A program made the translations under genes and the position numbers. DNA of 64,000 nucleotides from Echinometra lucunter (Eukaryota > Echinodermata > Echinoidea > Camarodonta > Echinometridae). The stretch spans positions 22,016,916-22,080,915 of the forward strand of contig CM057157.1 in NCBI GenBank assembly GCA_029962745.1, read 5' to 3'. The notes under the pieces were generated by a model, which worked only from the letters and a program-made list of their open reading frames with translations, did no database searches and was not told the origin of the DNA. Of the stretch, positions 46,167 through 57,777 are shown in pieces; the first letter of the stretch is position 1; the number at the start of each line of letters is the position of its first letter.

Positions 46167-46435
46167 CACTATGAACATGACGGACAAAGAAAGCGGACAA
46201 AATAAACAACCCTTCATTCTACCCTTTACAATGGTTCTGGTAGTCAAAAGAACATCCCTTCACTGCTAAAGTCTTAAATATGTGGAACAGGTGTCACATG
46301 CATATTCACCTGGAAATACATGATTAAGCATAATAGCTGTGAAAGGATGTTCTTTTGACTACCAGAACCATTGTGATGGGTAGAATGAGAGGTTGTTTAT
46401 TTTGTCCACTTTCTTTGTCCACCATGTTCATAGTG
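46167..46435. mobile_element. 260 bp foldback MITE, copy 3
   Basis: Arms CACTATGAACATGACGG and the complement of CCACCATGTTCATAGTG. R3 lacks it, so it inserted after the R2/R3 duplication or was lost from R3. Confidence 0.8.
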
Positions 46436-46752
46436 TATGCATACTGCTAGCAGCGCCTCGACCAAATCAGGATTCGGGCCGGGGCCATGATCCGGGGTAA
46501 CTCGGTCTTGGGGCTGACTGTTGTCCCGGGCTCCCGGCATTCTCTATCACCTAACTTTAACCTGAACCCTAATTCTAAACCCTACCCTAAATCTAACCCT
46601 AAAAACTTCATGAAATTTTCAGTCATGGTAGGACAATTCGGTCAGCGTATTCACAGTAGGGCCGAGTTGTCCCCTTGTCTGAGTTGTTGATAACCCGACT
46701 CGCGTCGAGTGCTACCACAGCCACACGTGCACAGCATGATAAATGAGATGAT

Positions 46753-46886
46753 GGAGTGTTCCATGAAGAGTCACGTCAGTGATTTTCACCTACTAATTTC
46801 CTCTCAGCCAATCAGATGCAAGGATTTTTAGTAGCTTATAACAGTTGTAAATAAAAAATCATTGACAAAACTCTTCATGGAACGCT
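46753..46886. mobile_element. Short foldback MITE (9295 family)
   Basis: GGAGTGTTCCATGAAGAG and its near complement CTCTTCATGGAACGCT; a second copy at 49927-50061 belongs to the R2/R3 duplication. Confidence 0.7.
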
Positions 46887-48177
46887 TACCTTATTACGGG
46901 TACAAATTAAAATGTTTTCCTTTGAATTAACATGTCTTAAAAATGCAAGAAGTTTATAATGGTTATTGTTATTGATAATGATAATTATCAATACCTTGAT
47001 AATGATAATTATCAATAGCAATAATATTTATAATTAATGATATTGCTTAATTAATAATAGGCCTATTAATTAATTAGGCCTACTAATGATATTGATAATG
47101 ATTTTTATTTTTGATTATAATTATTGGACAAGCCATAAGAAATTGGTAGGGCCTAGCAATAGGCCTATAATGGATGTAAAAAATAACGTAAAGAACACGT
47201 CATATTGTGGTCTTTAAAAAGCTGTTAAAAAGTGGGAAATAATTGACGTAAAAACCCCGTCTTATTCTGGTCTTAGAGACTTAATAAAGTGGTAAATAGT
47301 CGACGTAAAATATACATCATATTATGGTCAAACAAAAAGTGGGGAAATATTGGTCATAAAAAAGACGTTATATTGCCGTCGCAAAATAGTCGTCTATACG
47401 ACGTATGACGTGTGGACCAGTTTGAGACCATTTTATGACGTCTTAAAGACGTACGTCTGCTATCAGGGTCTTTGTATCAATTTGAAATCGAATCAAACAG
47501 CCAACGAGGGGAGCCTTCAGACAGAAATTATAATTTCTTTCAGGTAATCCCTAGGCATTGGTTGTTGCTTATGTTATAATGTATGCTGTTATGTTTCCTT
47601 TGAAATTTGTTTGTCATGTCATTATACATCCTGGAAAGTGAATAAACATATACTTAAACTTTGTACATGTGCAATGCGAGCGCACATGCGAGAAGAGAGG
47701 TGATGTATTTCACAATAAAGGCCAATAAATCATCGTTTTGGGTAAGTTCTAAGTTATCAAAATAAAGAAGTGGAAAAAAACATCGGCCTTGATGTGAAAT
47801 ACGTCACTTCTCTTCTCGCATGTGCGCTCAAAAGTCTAGACGTCTGTTAGTAGAGTTATGAAAGTGGAAAGAAGTCACCAGCTGTGACCAGCACTGACGA
47901 AATAAACAGCAGTGAATGGGCTGGTGACTTATTTCACGATAATGCCAAAACATCAACCAAACATTCAATTTTACAATGTCACTTTTGCAGCTGAGAGAAT
48001 TCAGCATAATCAACATCGCGATTTTTGCAGCGGGTTAACCATTTGCTTCCTATGCCCGATTGAGATGTAGTTGTACTATGTCATGTGTAACAGTTAGATC
48101 TACTAGTACTACTCAGATCACAGCGCTATCACTTCACGATAGTGCTGTGCCTGTGAATAGACAGTAAGTGATAGAAT

Positions 48178-48791
48178 CAGTGGCGGCACCAAGGGTGGGC
48201 ATGGGGGGGGGGGCATTTTCCCCCCCCCCCCCCATTTGCTCCCCTCAGAAATTTTGACTGAAAAGAAAAATTATACAGTAATTTGTAAATAAGTAGATGT
48301 TGTCATAAGCATCATATTCAAGCTCTGAAGTGCTCTAAAATACCATTTTCCGCTCTTCAAAACTTCTATTGAAAACCCCAAAAGTGGTTATTTTGGGCTC
48401 GCTTGCTTCGCTCGCTCATATTTTAAAATTTCTTTTCTAAAATGCGATTAAAAACAAGAAAAGTAGTCATTTTTTTGGCTCGCCCGTCATATTTTAGAAT
48501 ATTTATTTGAAAATGCGATTAAAAATAAAAAAAGCGGTTATTTTTTATTGGCTCGCTTCGCTCGCTCACAAAATTGATATTATTAAAATGTGTGTAAGAG
48601 GAAAAAAAATAGTCCATAAATTCAATTATCCCCCCCCCCACTCCTCAAAGTGGATTTACGCCGGCTACTAAAACTCGCGCTTCACGCTCGATTTTTCCAT
48701 AAACGCAAACAAAAATTGACTGCTCCTGGCCCTGCCCCCAACATTTTATTTTGCCCCCCCCCCCAATTTAACAATCCTGGTACCGCCACTG
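48178..48791. mobile_element. hAT-like MITE in R3
   Basis: Same element as 45101-45743; ends CAGTGGCGGCACCAAGG and the complement of CTGGTACCGCCACTG, flanks GATAGAAT and GATAGAAC. Confidence 0.82.
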
Positions 48792-49042
48792 GATAGAACT
48801 GAGTTAGGTAGGCCTAATCGTGATATAAGTCCCCTCTCAATCTCTCATTCAGTGTGTATGAACACACACAGCGTGAGGGTGATGAGGTGGAAGGAAGTCC
48901 TAGCGGCTAGCCAGGCTATGCCTATGTAAGTTACAATAAACCGTATCGGCTACTGTGTCTATGCATGGTATGTGCAAGCGTTCGGGCTGCCGCACTAACT
49001 GTGCAAGGTGAATGAGGGGGACTTAATTGGATCACGATTATA

Positions 49043-49192
49043 CAGGGCCGTCACCAGCTTTTTTCTAGGGGGGGTGCTTTTTATGAAAAAAAAACACAAA
49101 AACACAAAAAACAACGTACTGATAGTATTTCGCCTAGATCTTTTTCAAAAGAGCCCTCAAGTATCCCTACCCCCCCCCCCCCTCCGGTTTTG

Positions 49193-49224
<32 letters not shown>

Positions 49225-49310
49225 TTTTTTATTTTTTTCAATTTTTTTTTTTTTTTGGTTCTGAAGGGGGGTGCGTTCGCACCCTCCGCACCCCCCTGGC
49301 GACGGCCCTG
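49043..49310. mobile_element. Small TIR element with 5 bp TTATA duplication
   Basis: Ends CAGGGCCGTCACCAGC and the complement of CTGGCGACGGCCCTG; TTATA is present on both sides. R2 shows the empty site at about 45990. Contains a (TTTTG)n run and T-rich tract. Five-base duplications occur in some hAT-related groups, but the family is not certain. Confidence 0.8.
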
Positions 49311-49570
49311 TTATACCCATAATTATCTACAGACAAAATGCATTCATACCTGTCGTAAGCCAGAAATCCAGTCATCTGTCCAACGTCTGATTCATCCGAC
49401 CGTACGTGTACAAACACTGACAATAAAACTGATGGAAATAGGTCTACGCATACGGTATACATGCAACATGATGGCTTACGGTAGAATATTAAGGTGCCAG
49501 GCTGGGCGCTCATGAATAAACATTACACGATGACGTCACGAATCGCAGCTCTGTGGAATCCCCGACACTA

Positions 49571-49780
49571 AAAAAAGGTGCCAGGCTGGACGGAGAGGTG
49601 CTAGGCTGGATGGAGTTGGTGCAATGAGAGAAAGAGATCATGCACTGGTATAAATGGAGTTAATGTGAGCCTTAAGTTAATATACAAAAATGTACAAAAT
49701 ATAAAAAAAATTGAGCTCTTTCTCTCATTGCACCAACTCCATCCAGCCTAGCACCTCTCCGTCCAGCCTGGCACCTTTTT
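49571..49780. mobile_element. Foldback element with GGTGCCAGGCTGG arms
   Basis: Left arm AAGGTGCCAGGCTGGACGG, continuing GGAGTTGGTGCAATGAGAG, pairs with the right arm (CTCTCATTGCACCAACTCC ... CCGTCCAGCCTGGCACCTT). Absent from R2. A further GGTGCCAGGCTGG copy at 49492 lies just outside. Confidence 0.75.
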
Positions 49781-49926
49781 GAAATTTTCAGTCATGGTAG
49801 GACAATTCGGTCAGCGTATTCACAGTAGGGCCGAGTTGTCCCCTTGTCTGAGTTGTTGATAACCCGACTCGCGTCGAGTGCTACCCATAGGTGCTAGCAC
49901 AGCCACAACATGATAAATGAGATGAT

Positions 49927-50061
49927 GGAGTGTTCCATGAAGAGTCACGTCAGTGATTTTCACCTACTAATTTCCTCTCAGCCAATCAGATGCAAGGATT
50001 TTTAGTAGCTTATAACAGTTGTCAATGAAAAAATCATTGACAAAACTCTTCATGGAACGCT
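49927..50061. mobile_element. Short foldback MITE (9295 family), R3 copy
   Basis: Duplicate of 46753-46886 with few changes. Confidence 0.7.
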
Positions 50062-50627
50062 GACCTTATTTCGGGTACAAATTAAAAATTTCTCCGTTGA
50101 ATTAATATAATGTCTTAAAAATGCAAGAAGTTTATAATGGTTATAGTTATTGATAATGATAATTACCAATAGCAATAATATTGATAATTAATGATATTGA
50201 TCAATTAATACTAGGCCTATTAATTAATTAGGCCTACTGATGATATTGATAATGATTTTTATTTTTTATTATAATTATTGGACAAGCCATAAGAAATTGG
50301 TAGGGCCTAGCAATAGGCCTATAATGGATGTAAAAAATAACGTAAAGAACACGTCATATTGTGGTCTTTAAAAAGCTGTTAAAAAGTGGGAAATAATTGA
50401 CGTAAAAACCCCGTCTTATTCTGGTCTTAGAGAAGACGTAATAAAGTGGTAAATAGTCGACGTAAAATATACATCATATTATGGTCAAACAAAAAGTGGG
50501 GAAATATTGGTCATAAAAATGACGTTATATTGCCGTCGCAAAATAGTCGTCTATATACGACGTATGACGTGTGGACCAGTTTGAGACCATTTTATGACGT
50601 CTTAAAGACGTACGTCTGCTATCAGGG

Positions 50628-51190
50628 TGAAGATATAATTCCTAACCCTGGCCCTGACCGGCAAATGTCATCTGCATCGCCTATGAATGGGTTGTCTTCC
50701 TCTTAACAAGGAATCAAATACACTCCGACAGAGCTTCGTCATTTGAAAGGTCGTTGACCTCCACTGCCAGAAAATGTACTCCATATCATCAATGAACTTC
50801 ACATTAATCACAATACCGTCAGATTTAATCGCAAAAAGAAAACAAGGAGAGGAACGCGTGGTGGTAAGGGGAAGGAGGTGGGAGACATCAATAGTAACAG
50901 CTCCTATACCTCCGTCTACTCAAGACATTCCAATAACCTTCAGTTGTGTACTGTGAGTGTTCGCTCAGTAAGTGGCTGTCAGCATCACTGTTCGTTTTCG
51001 TCAGTGAAAGCAAGGCTGACTTGTATGCTATGACTGAGACTTAGTTGACGGACAATGATTGCAATCATTCATGATATCGTCCCTGTTGGTCACCGATTTG
51101 TTAACTGCCCACTTGCTGTTCGTCGTGGTGGAGGAACTGCTCTTCTCTTCAAGGACAATCTCGATGTTCATCATGTTCTTGCCGGTGAGT
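50628..51190 (+). pseudogene. Decayed LINE 5' fragment with 2A-like motif and endonuclease
   Basis: The plus strand starts GEDIIPNPGPDRQMSS, close to the 'D-V/I-E-x-N-P-G-P' 2A-type motif found at the N-terminus of many CR1-like LINE proteins, with Glu replaced by Ile. After frameshifts, an APE-endonuclease-like stretch follows: LYAMTET, a stop (TAG in place of TGG), LTDNDCN, then VGHRFVNCPLAVRRGGGTAL and LFKDNLDV. Several frameshifts and stops make it dead. The reverse transcriptase part is missing, so only the 5' part survives. It lies directly against the end of R3. Confidence 0.7.
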
Positions 51191-51741
51191 AGTTTGCTTG
51201 TTACCACATATCACTCAAATCTTTCCAAAAACTCAAGCTAATCAATTATGGTGCAAGGTGCAGAGCTCAGACTTAGAAGATCGGTTGTAGAAACACGTCT
51301 GTCTATTCCAAGCTCAAAAGTTGCACTGACTCAATCTTGGCAGTGCTCTACTGAACAGTGCATGCCATGTGTATTGTCATGTACTTAACATAATTAATGC
51401 TATTGGAATGTACATTAGCAGGTGTGTATGTGAACAGGTGTGAATGTGAATGTGAATGGGGCTAAATCTCTACAATACTCCACTTCTTATGAGGCGAGAG
51501 CCTACTCTCGACTTAAAACCTAACTATAAATAAACCCGAGCATCGTATTCAACTTGAAACAGTCTTTCCAAATGGGAGAGATAAATGATTACCTAGGTAT
51601 ACAAGTATACACAAAGAAACAACTTCGTTGAAAAAGTCCTACTACACAATTATTAAAGAAAGGGTACAAGGCAAATATAGACCTGGTGTATGTGCAAAAA
51701 GCTGTCATACCCCTAATAACCAGATGTGATCATCGGGAAAG
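51191..51741. other. No gene recognised; left flank of copy B
   Basis: Contains TGTGAATGTGAATG-type repeats (51420-51465) and no coding signal. The match to copy A starts at about 51742. Confidence 0.5.
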
Positions 51742-52006
51742 CCCCTATCTCAAGGAAAATTTGGAGATTTAAAACAACAACGCATTTCTACTCATTATCT
51801 GCTTTGATGTTTATCTTTCTTCCTCTTCATCATCCTTTTCCTTTCGCTATACAAGTTTTACGATCAATGAAAAAATTACGGTTATTAGAAAAAGGGAAAT
51901 AATAATCCCTTCATAAAGTTTACTGCACAAGATCTGATTTAGACACAAACATGTAAACACAGCTAGGAATAATACGCCAAAGAAAACCATTGAATATCTA
52001 AGGTCA

Positions 52007-52213
<207 letters not shown>

Positions 52214-52418
52214 TTATCTTTCTTCCTTTACATCATCCTTTTTCTTTTCTCTACAAGTTTTACGATTATTGGCTACGAAATATTCAAAGAATTCTCATGA
52301 AAAAATTTGGAACAATAATCCCTCCATAAAGTCTACTGCAGAGGATCTGGTTAAGACATGAAAACACAGCTAGGAATAATACGCAAAAGAAAACCATTAA
52401 ATATCTAAGATCAATTAC

Positions 52419-52532
52419 CTATCTCACAAGTGTATCCCGTATAACCTGGCGGACAGCTGCAAATGAACATGTTGACGCTATCGGTGCAAGTACCATTATT
52501 TTGGCATGGCCAACTATCGCATTCGTCGAAAT
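52419..52532 (-). CDS. Copy B EGF exon
   Basis: Counterpart of 20835-20948, intact, with six cysteines and a D-F-D-E-C start; phase 1 to 1. Confidence 0.88.
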   Translation of the reverse strand: MSTNAIVGHAKIMVLAPIASTCSFAAVRQVIRDTLVR

Positions 52533-52826
52533 CTGAAGGTAAAATTGGAGATTTAAAACAGAAAGTAATTAGATTTTTAAAAACGCATTTTTACTATTTA
52601 TCTGCTTTTATGTTTATCTTTCTTCCTCTACATCATCCTTTTCTTTTTGCTCCAAGATTTAAGATAAATGACAGCAAAATAAAAATTCCCCTGAAAAATG
52701 TGGAACAAACAATCCCTCCAGAAAGTTTACTGCAGAAGACCTGATTGCCCGCTTTAGAAAGAAACATATAAATCCAACTACGAAGAATATCCGAAGGAGG
52801 ACCGCTGGATACCTGAGGTCAATTAC

Positions 52827-52887
52827 CTAGTATCGCACAAGTGAATCCTGCATAACCTGGTGGACAGTTGCAAGTGAACATGTTGTT
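52827..52887 (-). pseudogene. Copy B truncated EGF exon
   Basis: Same half-exon as 21244-21304, confirming that the truncation is older than the duplication. Confidence 0.8.
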
Positions 52888-53188
52888 GATTGTGCCCCCA
52901 ATCAACGTCCCAGACAAACCGAAATTCTAAAGCAAAGAATTATTGTAAACATTGTATTGTATACTTGTATAATTATGGTCTACACGGGGGTCAATACTGG
53001 GAGGGGTGGGGGATGTGGGGGATATATCCCCCAATATTTCACTTGGGGAGGGGATTGAGAGTATTATCACCCCCAATAATTCACCGTCAAAAATGTCATG
53101 ATAAAACAATGAATGATATTGATGATGATGGGGATGATTATTATTCTTATGATTACCATTGACATTGTCATCATTTCTCTTTTTTCAT

Positions 53189-53390
53189 AATGCTTGGTAG
53201 AGCAACGCATGGTCCTGTAATCTGGTGACCTGGGTTCAAATCCAAGTCGATGCGCTAGTGCCCTTGGTAAGGCCTTACCCTCATTACTAGATAACTCGGA
53301 GAGGACTTAAAGCCGTTGGCTATCTGTTTGCTTACTTACAAGCCTGCATGCTTTCTTAGTAGTCATGTAAACAAACCAATAACCAATAAC
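53189..53390 (+). repeat. tRNA-derived SINE, copy B
   Basis: Counterpart of 21606-21800: TGGTAGAGCAACGCATGG and GACCTGGGTTCAAATCC. Confidence 0.65.
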
Positions 53391-53917
53391 CAGTTCATAA
53401 TTTCAGAACGTAAACTTGTGTTCGATTGATTTGGATAAGATATCCTGTACAATTATATATAACTTCAAATTTGCACCTGTATATCATGTTATTCTAGGTG
53501 TGCTGGAATTCGTGAATAATACCACAGAGAGCATACCCCAGATAGCAAGCCAACGTTGTATTAATGGTGGAAGCCCGCAACTCTCTGGACGTCGGAAAAA
53601 ATTGTTGAACCAACGTTGAAGAGACGCTGGAAACTAGTTTGTTGTCCTTTTGTTGGTATAACAGAGTTGTTTGACAATGGACAATGGAAAAACGTCGGAA
53701 ATTAGTTGTTGGAGAGTTGTTGGACAATTGACAATATCACAACGTTGGAAACTGGTAATTGGAGAGTTGCTGAACGAGAAACGATGGCACGACGTTGAAA
53801 ACTAGTTTGCTGGACAGTTGTTTGATGATTGACGATGGCAGTACGTTGGGAACTTGTTCTTCGAGAGCTGTTGGGCAATCGACGATGACACAACGTTGGG
53901 AACTGTTTTGTTGATTG

Positions 53918-55545
53918 CAGGGGCGTAACAGGCACCTGTCATCAGGGGGGGGCAGAGCCCAAAATTTCCCGGTAACTAGTCTATGTCTAGAACCTGTGGC
54001 GTAGCTACGACTGCATTTTAGAAGGATGGTAGTGCTCCACCGGCGTAAATCCAATTTGAGGAGTGGGGGATGAAAAACCTTTTTAACGATTTTTTCCCCT
54101 CTGACACACATTTTGATATCTATTTTGGGAGCGAGCGAAGCGAGCGAGCAGAAAATAACCACTTTTCGGGTTTTGAATCGCATTTTCGAATAAGAATTCT
54201 AAAATATGATGAAAGAGCGAAGCGAGCGAGCCAAAAATAGCAACTTTTCTCGATTTTAATCACATTTTTTGGATGGAAATCCTAAGATTTTGACGAGCGA
54301 GCGAAGCGAGCGAGCCAAAAATAACCACTTTTTTGTTTTCAGTAGCATTTTCAAATAGAAATTCTAAAATATGATGGTTGTTTATGATAGATATTCAGAA
54401 TTTTTAATAACTGATTAATTAAAATATATTTTCTTCCTTAAAAAGTGTGTCTGCATGGGGGAAATTTGTACACACCACCCCCCCCCTCTTCCCCAAGTGG
54501 GAGTGATAGATCCTCCACCCCCGGATTTACGCCAATGTAGTGCTCCCTAGAGGGGAGGGTGCAGGGAGGGGGGAGTTTCCCCCCTCCCGCGCAAAGCGCG
54601 GAAGCTCCGACGTTTCTTTGAATTGTTAGTTGTCGGTAAGTAAGTCTCTCTTCTGCGAGGTAACGAGGAGTTCATTTTAGGGAGATGGTAGTGCTACCTA
54701 GGGGGAGGGTGCAGGAAGCTCCGTCGTTTTCTCGCTGTCAGTTTCCACTCTTCTTACGCTCTCTGCCTATTATCGGGGGGGGGGGAGGGGGCATACGCAT
54801 AGCCAAAAATTTCCCGGTAATAAGTAAGTCTAGAATCAGTGGTGTAGCTAGGATTCCATCTAGGAGGACGATAGTGCAAAGCGCGCTCCCTAGGCATGCT
54901 AGGGGGAGGGTGCAGGGATGGTGATTTTCCCTTCCCGCGCGAAGCGCGGAAGCTCTGACGTTTCTTTGAATTGTTCGTTGACAGTTCCCGGTCTCTTACA
55001 TTCTCTGCCTGTTATCGGAGGGGGGGGGGGGGGGGCAGAGCCGAAAATTTCCCGGTATCTAAGTCTAGATATGCGGAGGTGAGCCTGCACCCCCCTTAGC
55101 CCTTAGCGGGTGGGGCCAAGGGTTCTGGCTTAGGGCCCTTGATGGGGGTCTACAGGGAAAGCCAGGGGGGTCCAGGGAGGGGAGCACCCGGAAACTCCGG
55201 GGTGTGGGTACTAAATTTTTTCCTCATTTCTTTTGTTTCCCTTTGCTTTTTTCTTTTTTCCCCTTTCCCTCTTTTCCCTCTCTCTTTTCCTTTCTCCCCT
55301 TTTCCCTTTTTTCTTTCCCGTTCTCCTTCTTCCTTTTCCTTTCTCCTTCTTTCTTTCCCTTTCTCCTTCTTTCTTTTCCTTTCTTCTCCTTCTTTCTTTT
55401 CCTTTCTTCTTCCTTTCCCTTTCTCCCTTCCTTTTTCTTCCTTTCCCTCCCTTTCATTTTTTCCCGGTGGTTTGGTGAATTTTCCCGCTGAAATCCTTCA
55501 GGGGGGGCACTCTGCCCCCCTGCCCCCCCGGCTGTTACGCCACTG
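53918..55545. mobile_element. Non-autonomous hAT-like element, copy B only
   Basis: Ends CAGGGGCGTAACAGGC and the complement of GGCTGTTACGCCACTG, flanked by the exact 8 bp duplication GTTGATTG (53910-53917, 55546-55553). Copy A has the empty site at about 22330-22340. Interior: GAGCGAGCGAAGCGAGC blocks, GCGCGGAAGCTCCGACG blocks, G runs and a long pyrimidine tract. Pieces such as GTGGCGTAGCTACG at 54000 and GTGGTGTAGCTAGG at 54840 suggest further nesting. No transposase. Confidence 0.9.
55215..55485 (+). repeat. Pyrimidine tract of about 270 bp
   Basis: Nearly pure C/T, built from TTTCCTTTCTCC-like units, inside the hAT element. Long open frames rich in Phe/Ser/Pro on one strand and Lys/Glu/Arg on the other are artefacts of composition. 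Confidence 0.9.
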
Positions 55546-56622
55546 GTTGATTGTTTTTGGACAATTAACGATCGCACGAAGTTGGAACCATTGATGACGG
55601 CACAATGTTGGGGACTGGTTTGTTGAATAATTGTTGGACAATGACGATGGCACAACGTTGGTCACTGGTTTTCTGGAGAGTTGTTGGACAATTGACGATG
55701 TTACGACATTGGAAAGTAGTTTAGTGGACAGTTGTTGGTGTCATAACACGATCTCGTTTGTTGGACGATTGCTGGAAAATTGGCAACGGCACGACGTTGA
55801 AAACTAGTTTGCTGGACAGTAGTTGGACAATTGACACAAATACATGATGTTGAAAAATAGTTGTTGGAGAGTTCTTGTACAACAGACGATGGCACAACGT
55901 TGGGAAAAGGTTTGTTCGAGAGTCATTGGACAACTGACGATGGTAAAACATTGGAAATTAGATTAGTGTTCATTCGTTGGACATAACATAATGGCACAAC
56001 GTGGAAACTAGTTTGTTGGAAATTTAATGGAAAATTTACAATGGCACGCAGTTGGAAACTAGTTTGTTGGACAGTTGATGGACAGTTAGCGTGGAAACTG
56101 GCTTGTTGGACAATTATTGTACAATTAATGATGCTTTGTTGGACAACTGACGATGGTGGGACATTGGAGAATAGTTTAGTGAACAGTTATTGGACATAAC
56201 AACGATGTCACAACGTTGGAAACTAGTTTGTTGGACAATTTGCTAGACAACTGACCATGGCACGACGCTGGAAACTGTTTTGTTGGACATTTGTTGGACA
56301 ATTGATAGAAAAAAGCTTGGGAACCGATTTGGTTAACAACTGTTGGAGTAAGACAATGGAAGATGGTACGACGTTGCAAAGTACTTTAGTGGCAATTCTT
56401 TAAATTAAGTTTATTGGGCATTCGATGGATAAATAACATTGTCGCAATTTTATAAACTAGTGTTTTGGATAGTTGTTGGACAACTGATGATGGCACAACG
56501 ATGGCATCGCGTTGGATTCAAACTTGTTGGAGAGTTGTTAGACATGTAACGTTGGTACAGCGCTGGAATCTGTTTTTGGACAGTTCTCGTACAAGTAACG
56601 ACGGCACAAAACGTTTGAAATT

Positions 56623-57345
56623 AAACACAACAAAAAAGTAACTCCCCCTAATTCAAAATAGCATAACTTTTGAGCGAAGAAGTTTTTACTAAAATAAAAT
56701 TTGGCGTTCCTACAATTACTGACTAACTTCTATGTGAAAATGAAATTGATCCGTTTAGTTATGCATGAGTGAGCAGGCACTACAGGCAAAAATGTCACTT
56801 TCCAAAAGTCACAAGGGTCATTTTGGGTATTCTGTCCAAGGAGATTTTAGCGAATTCGGTTTCTGGTGCATATGTGTTGTTGTTCTAGGTCATCCATCAC
56901 TTGACCCCCTGACACCTATCCCGACACTTTCTCATTAGTATGGTTGGGTGAGCACAATTTAAAAGAAATTCAACCCTCCTGAATTTAAAATTGCAAAATT
57001 CATTTAGCTTATTGAAAAAAAAAGTCCAGATATTTTTTTTAACTGTATCGTAACATGTTGTGCAAACATAAGAGGTTGTCATCGTGTCGTGGTTGAGTGA
57101 GCACACTTTAAAAATCGCGCAAGAAATGCTAACATGTATTGTTAATACAGCATGAAAAAATGGCCCTTGTGACTTTTAAAAGTGATACTTTTGTTTTTAG
57201 TGTCTGCTCAGTCATGCATGACTGGACGGATCAATCTCATTTCACACAGAAGTTACTAAATAAGTGTAGGAACACTCCTGCTAAATTATTTCGCTCAAAA
57301 TTTCTTCGTTAAATAGTTATATTAGGGAGAGTTATTTGTTTGTTG
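56623..57345. mobile_element. Foldback element, copy B (longer arms)
   Basis: Counterpart of 23255-23953. Here both arms are kept: AAACACAACAAAAAAGTAAC at left and the complement of GTTATTTGTTTGTTGTGTTT at right. Confidence 0.75.
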
Positions 57346-57516
57346 TGTTTGGTTTGTGAAACTTGTTCGTTAGACAATTGCGTGTCTCCATTTTTACTGA
57401 TAACCAGATAACGGTGGATCGGTTGACTATACAAAGTTGGGCAACGTCGGCCAGGGTCGGCACGTCCACATTCAAAGAGCGAACTTTGGCTGAACACTGT
57501 TCTTTACGACTCTTAC

Positions 57517-57777
57517 CCTCAAATGAATGGAAGCCTCCTGGTCGTGAGAATCCCCCTGGTAGAATGTACGTCTTTGGCCATGCATGCGGAGACCCTTCCT
57601 TCACCCCAATGCCATCGAAATCCCAATCGGTCCACATCAAAGTTCCACGGTGAAAGACGATGTCAAACGGATGGATCCCAGTGTGCGAATGATCTATCAG
57701 GAGTTTTCGGTCACCACCATAAATGTCTGAGGATTCGATCTTGTCCAGTAAAGCATCGCACCAATAAAGCCGTGAAC
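57517..57777 (-). CDS. Copy B second propeller, exon 4
   Basis: Counterpart of 24129-24389, intact, phase 1 to 1. Amino-acid changes include LLDK for LMDK, DHSH for DYSH, KTYILPGGF for KKYILPEGF and HSFE for HLFE. The THPF-like and LMWTDW core is conserved. Confidence 0.87.

Larger units (their letters stand above)
44244..47468. repeat. Composite repeat unit R2
   Basis: Contains in order: the ATCAGTGCTGGTGACTTCT segment, a LINE-like tail with (ATAAAC)n (to about 44582), a hAT-like MITE (45101-45743), a unique-looking part (45744-46166), a foldback MITE (46167-46435), degenerate CCCTAA-like repeats (46555-46605), a short MITE (46753-46886), and an ACGTC-rich end finishing CTGCTATCAGGG at 47468. 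From about 44394 on it is duplicated head-to-tail as R3. Confidence 0.75.
47469..50627. repeat. Composite repeat unit R3, tandem copy of R2
   Basis: It begins directly after the CTATCAGGG end of R2 with TCTTTGTATCAATTTG, matching R2 from about 44394, and ends with the same CTGCTATCAGGG terminus. It differs from R2 by lacking the foldback MITE and CCCTAA-like stretch and by two insertions (49043-49310, and 49571-49780 with its flanks). Confidence 0.75.
53555..56622. repeat. Minisatellite, copy B (split by a hAT element)
   Basis: The same 50-60 bp units as 21965-23254, at 53555-53917 and 55546-56622. Copy B keeps a unit near 55690-55790 and one near 56570-56620 that A lacks, so the array has lost or gained units since the duplication. 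Confidence 0.82.

Noticed and set aside
50446..50706. An 86-codon plus-strand frame running from the ACGTC element into the 2A-like motif
   Set aside because: The upstream half is non-coding transposon end; only the part after 50628 has LINE character, so the joined frame is chance.
55139..55655. Long Phe/Ser/Pro-rich and Lys/Glu-rich open frames on opposite strands
   Set aside because: Products of a 270 bp pyrimidine tract; low complexity, no domain.
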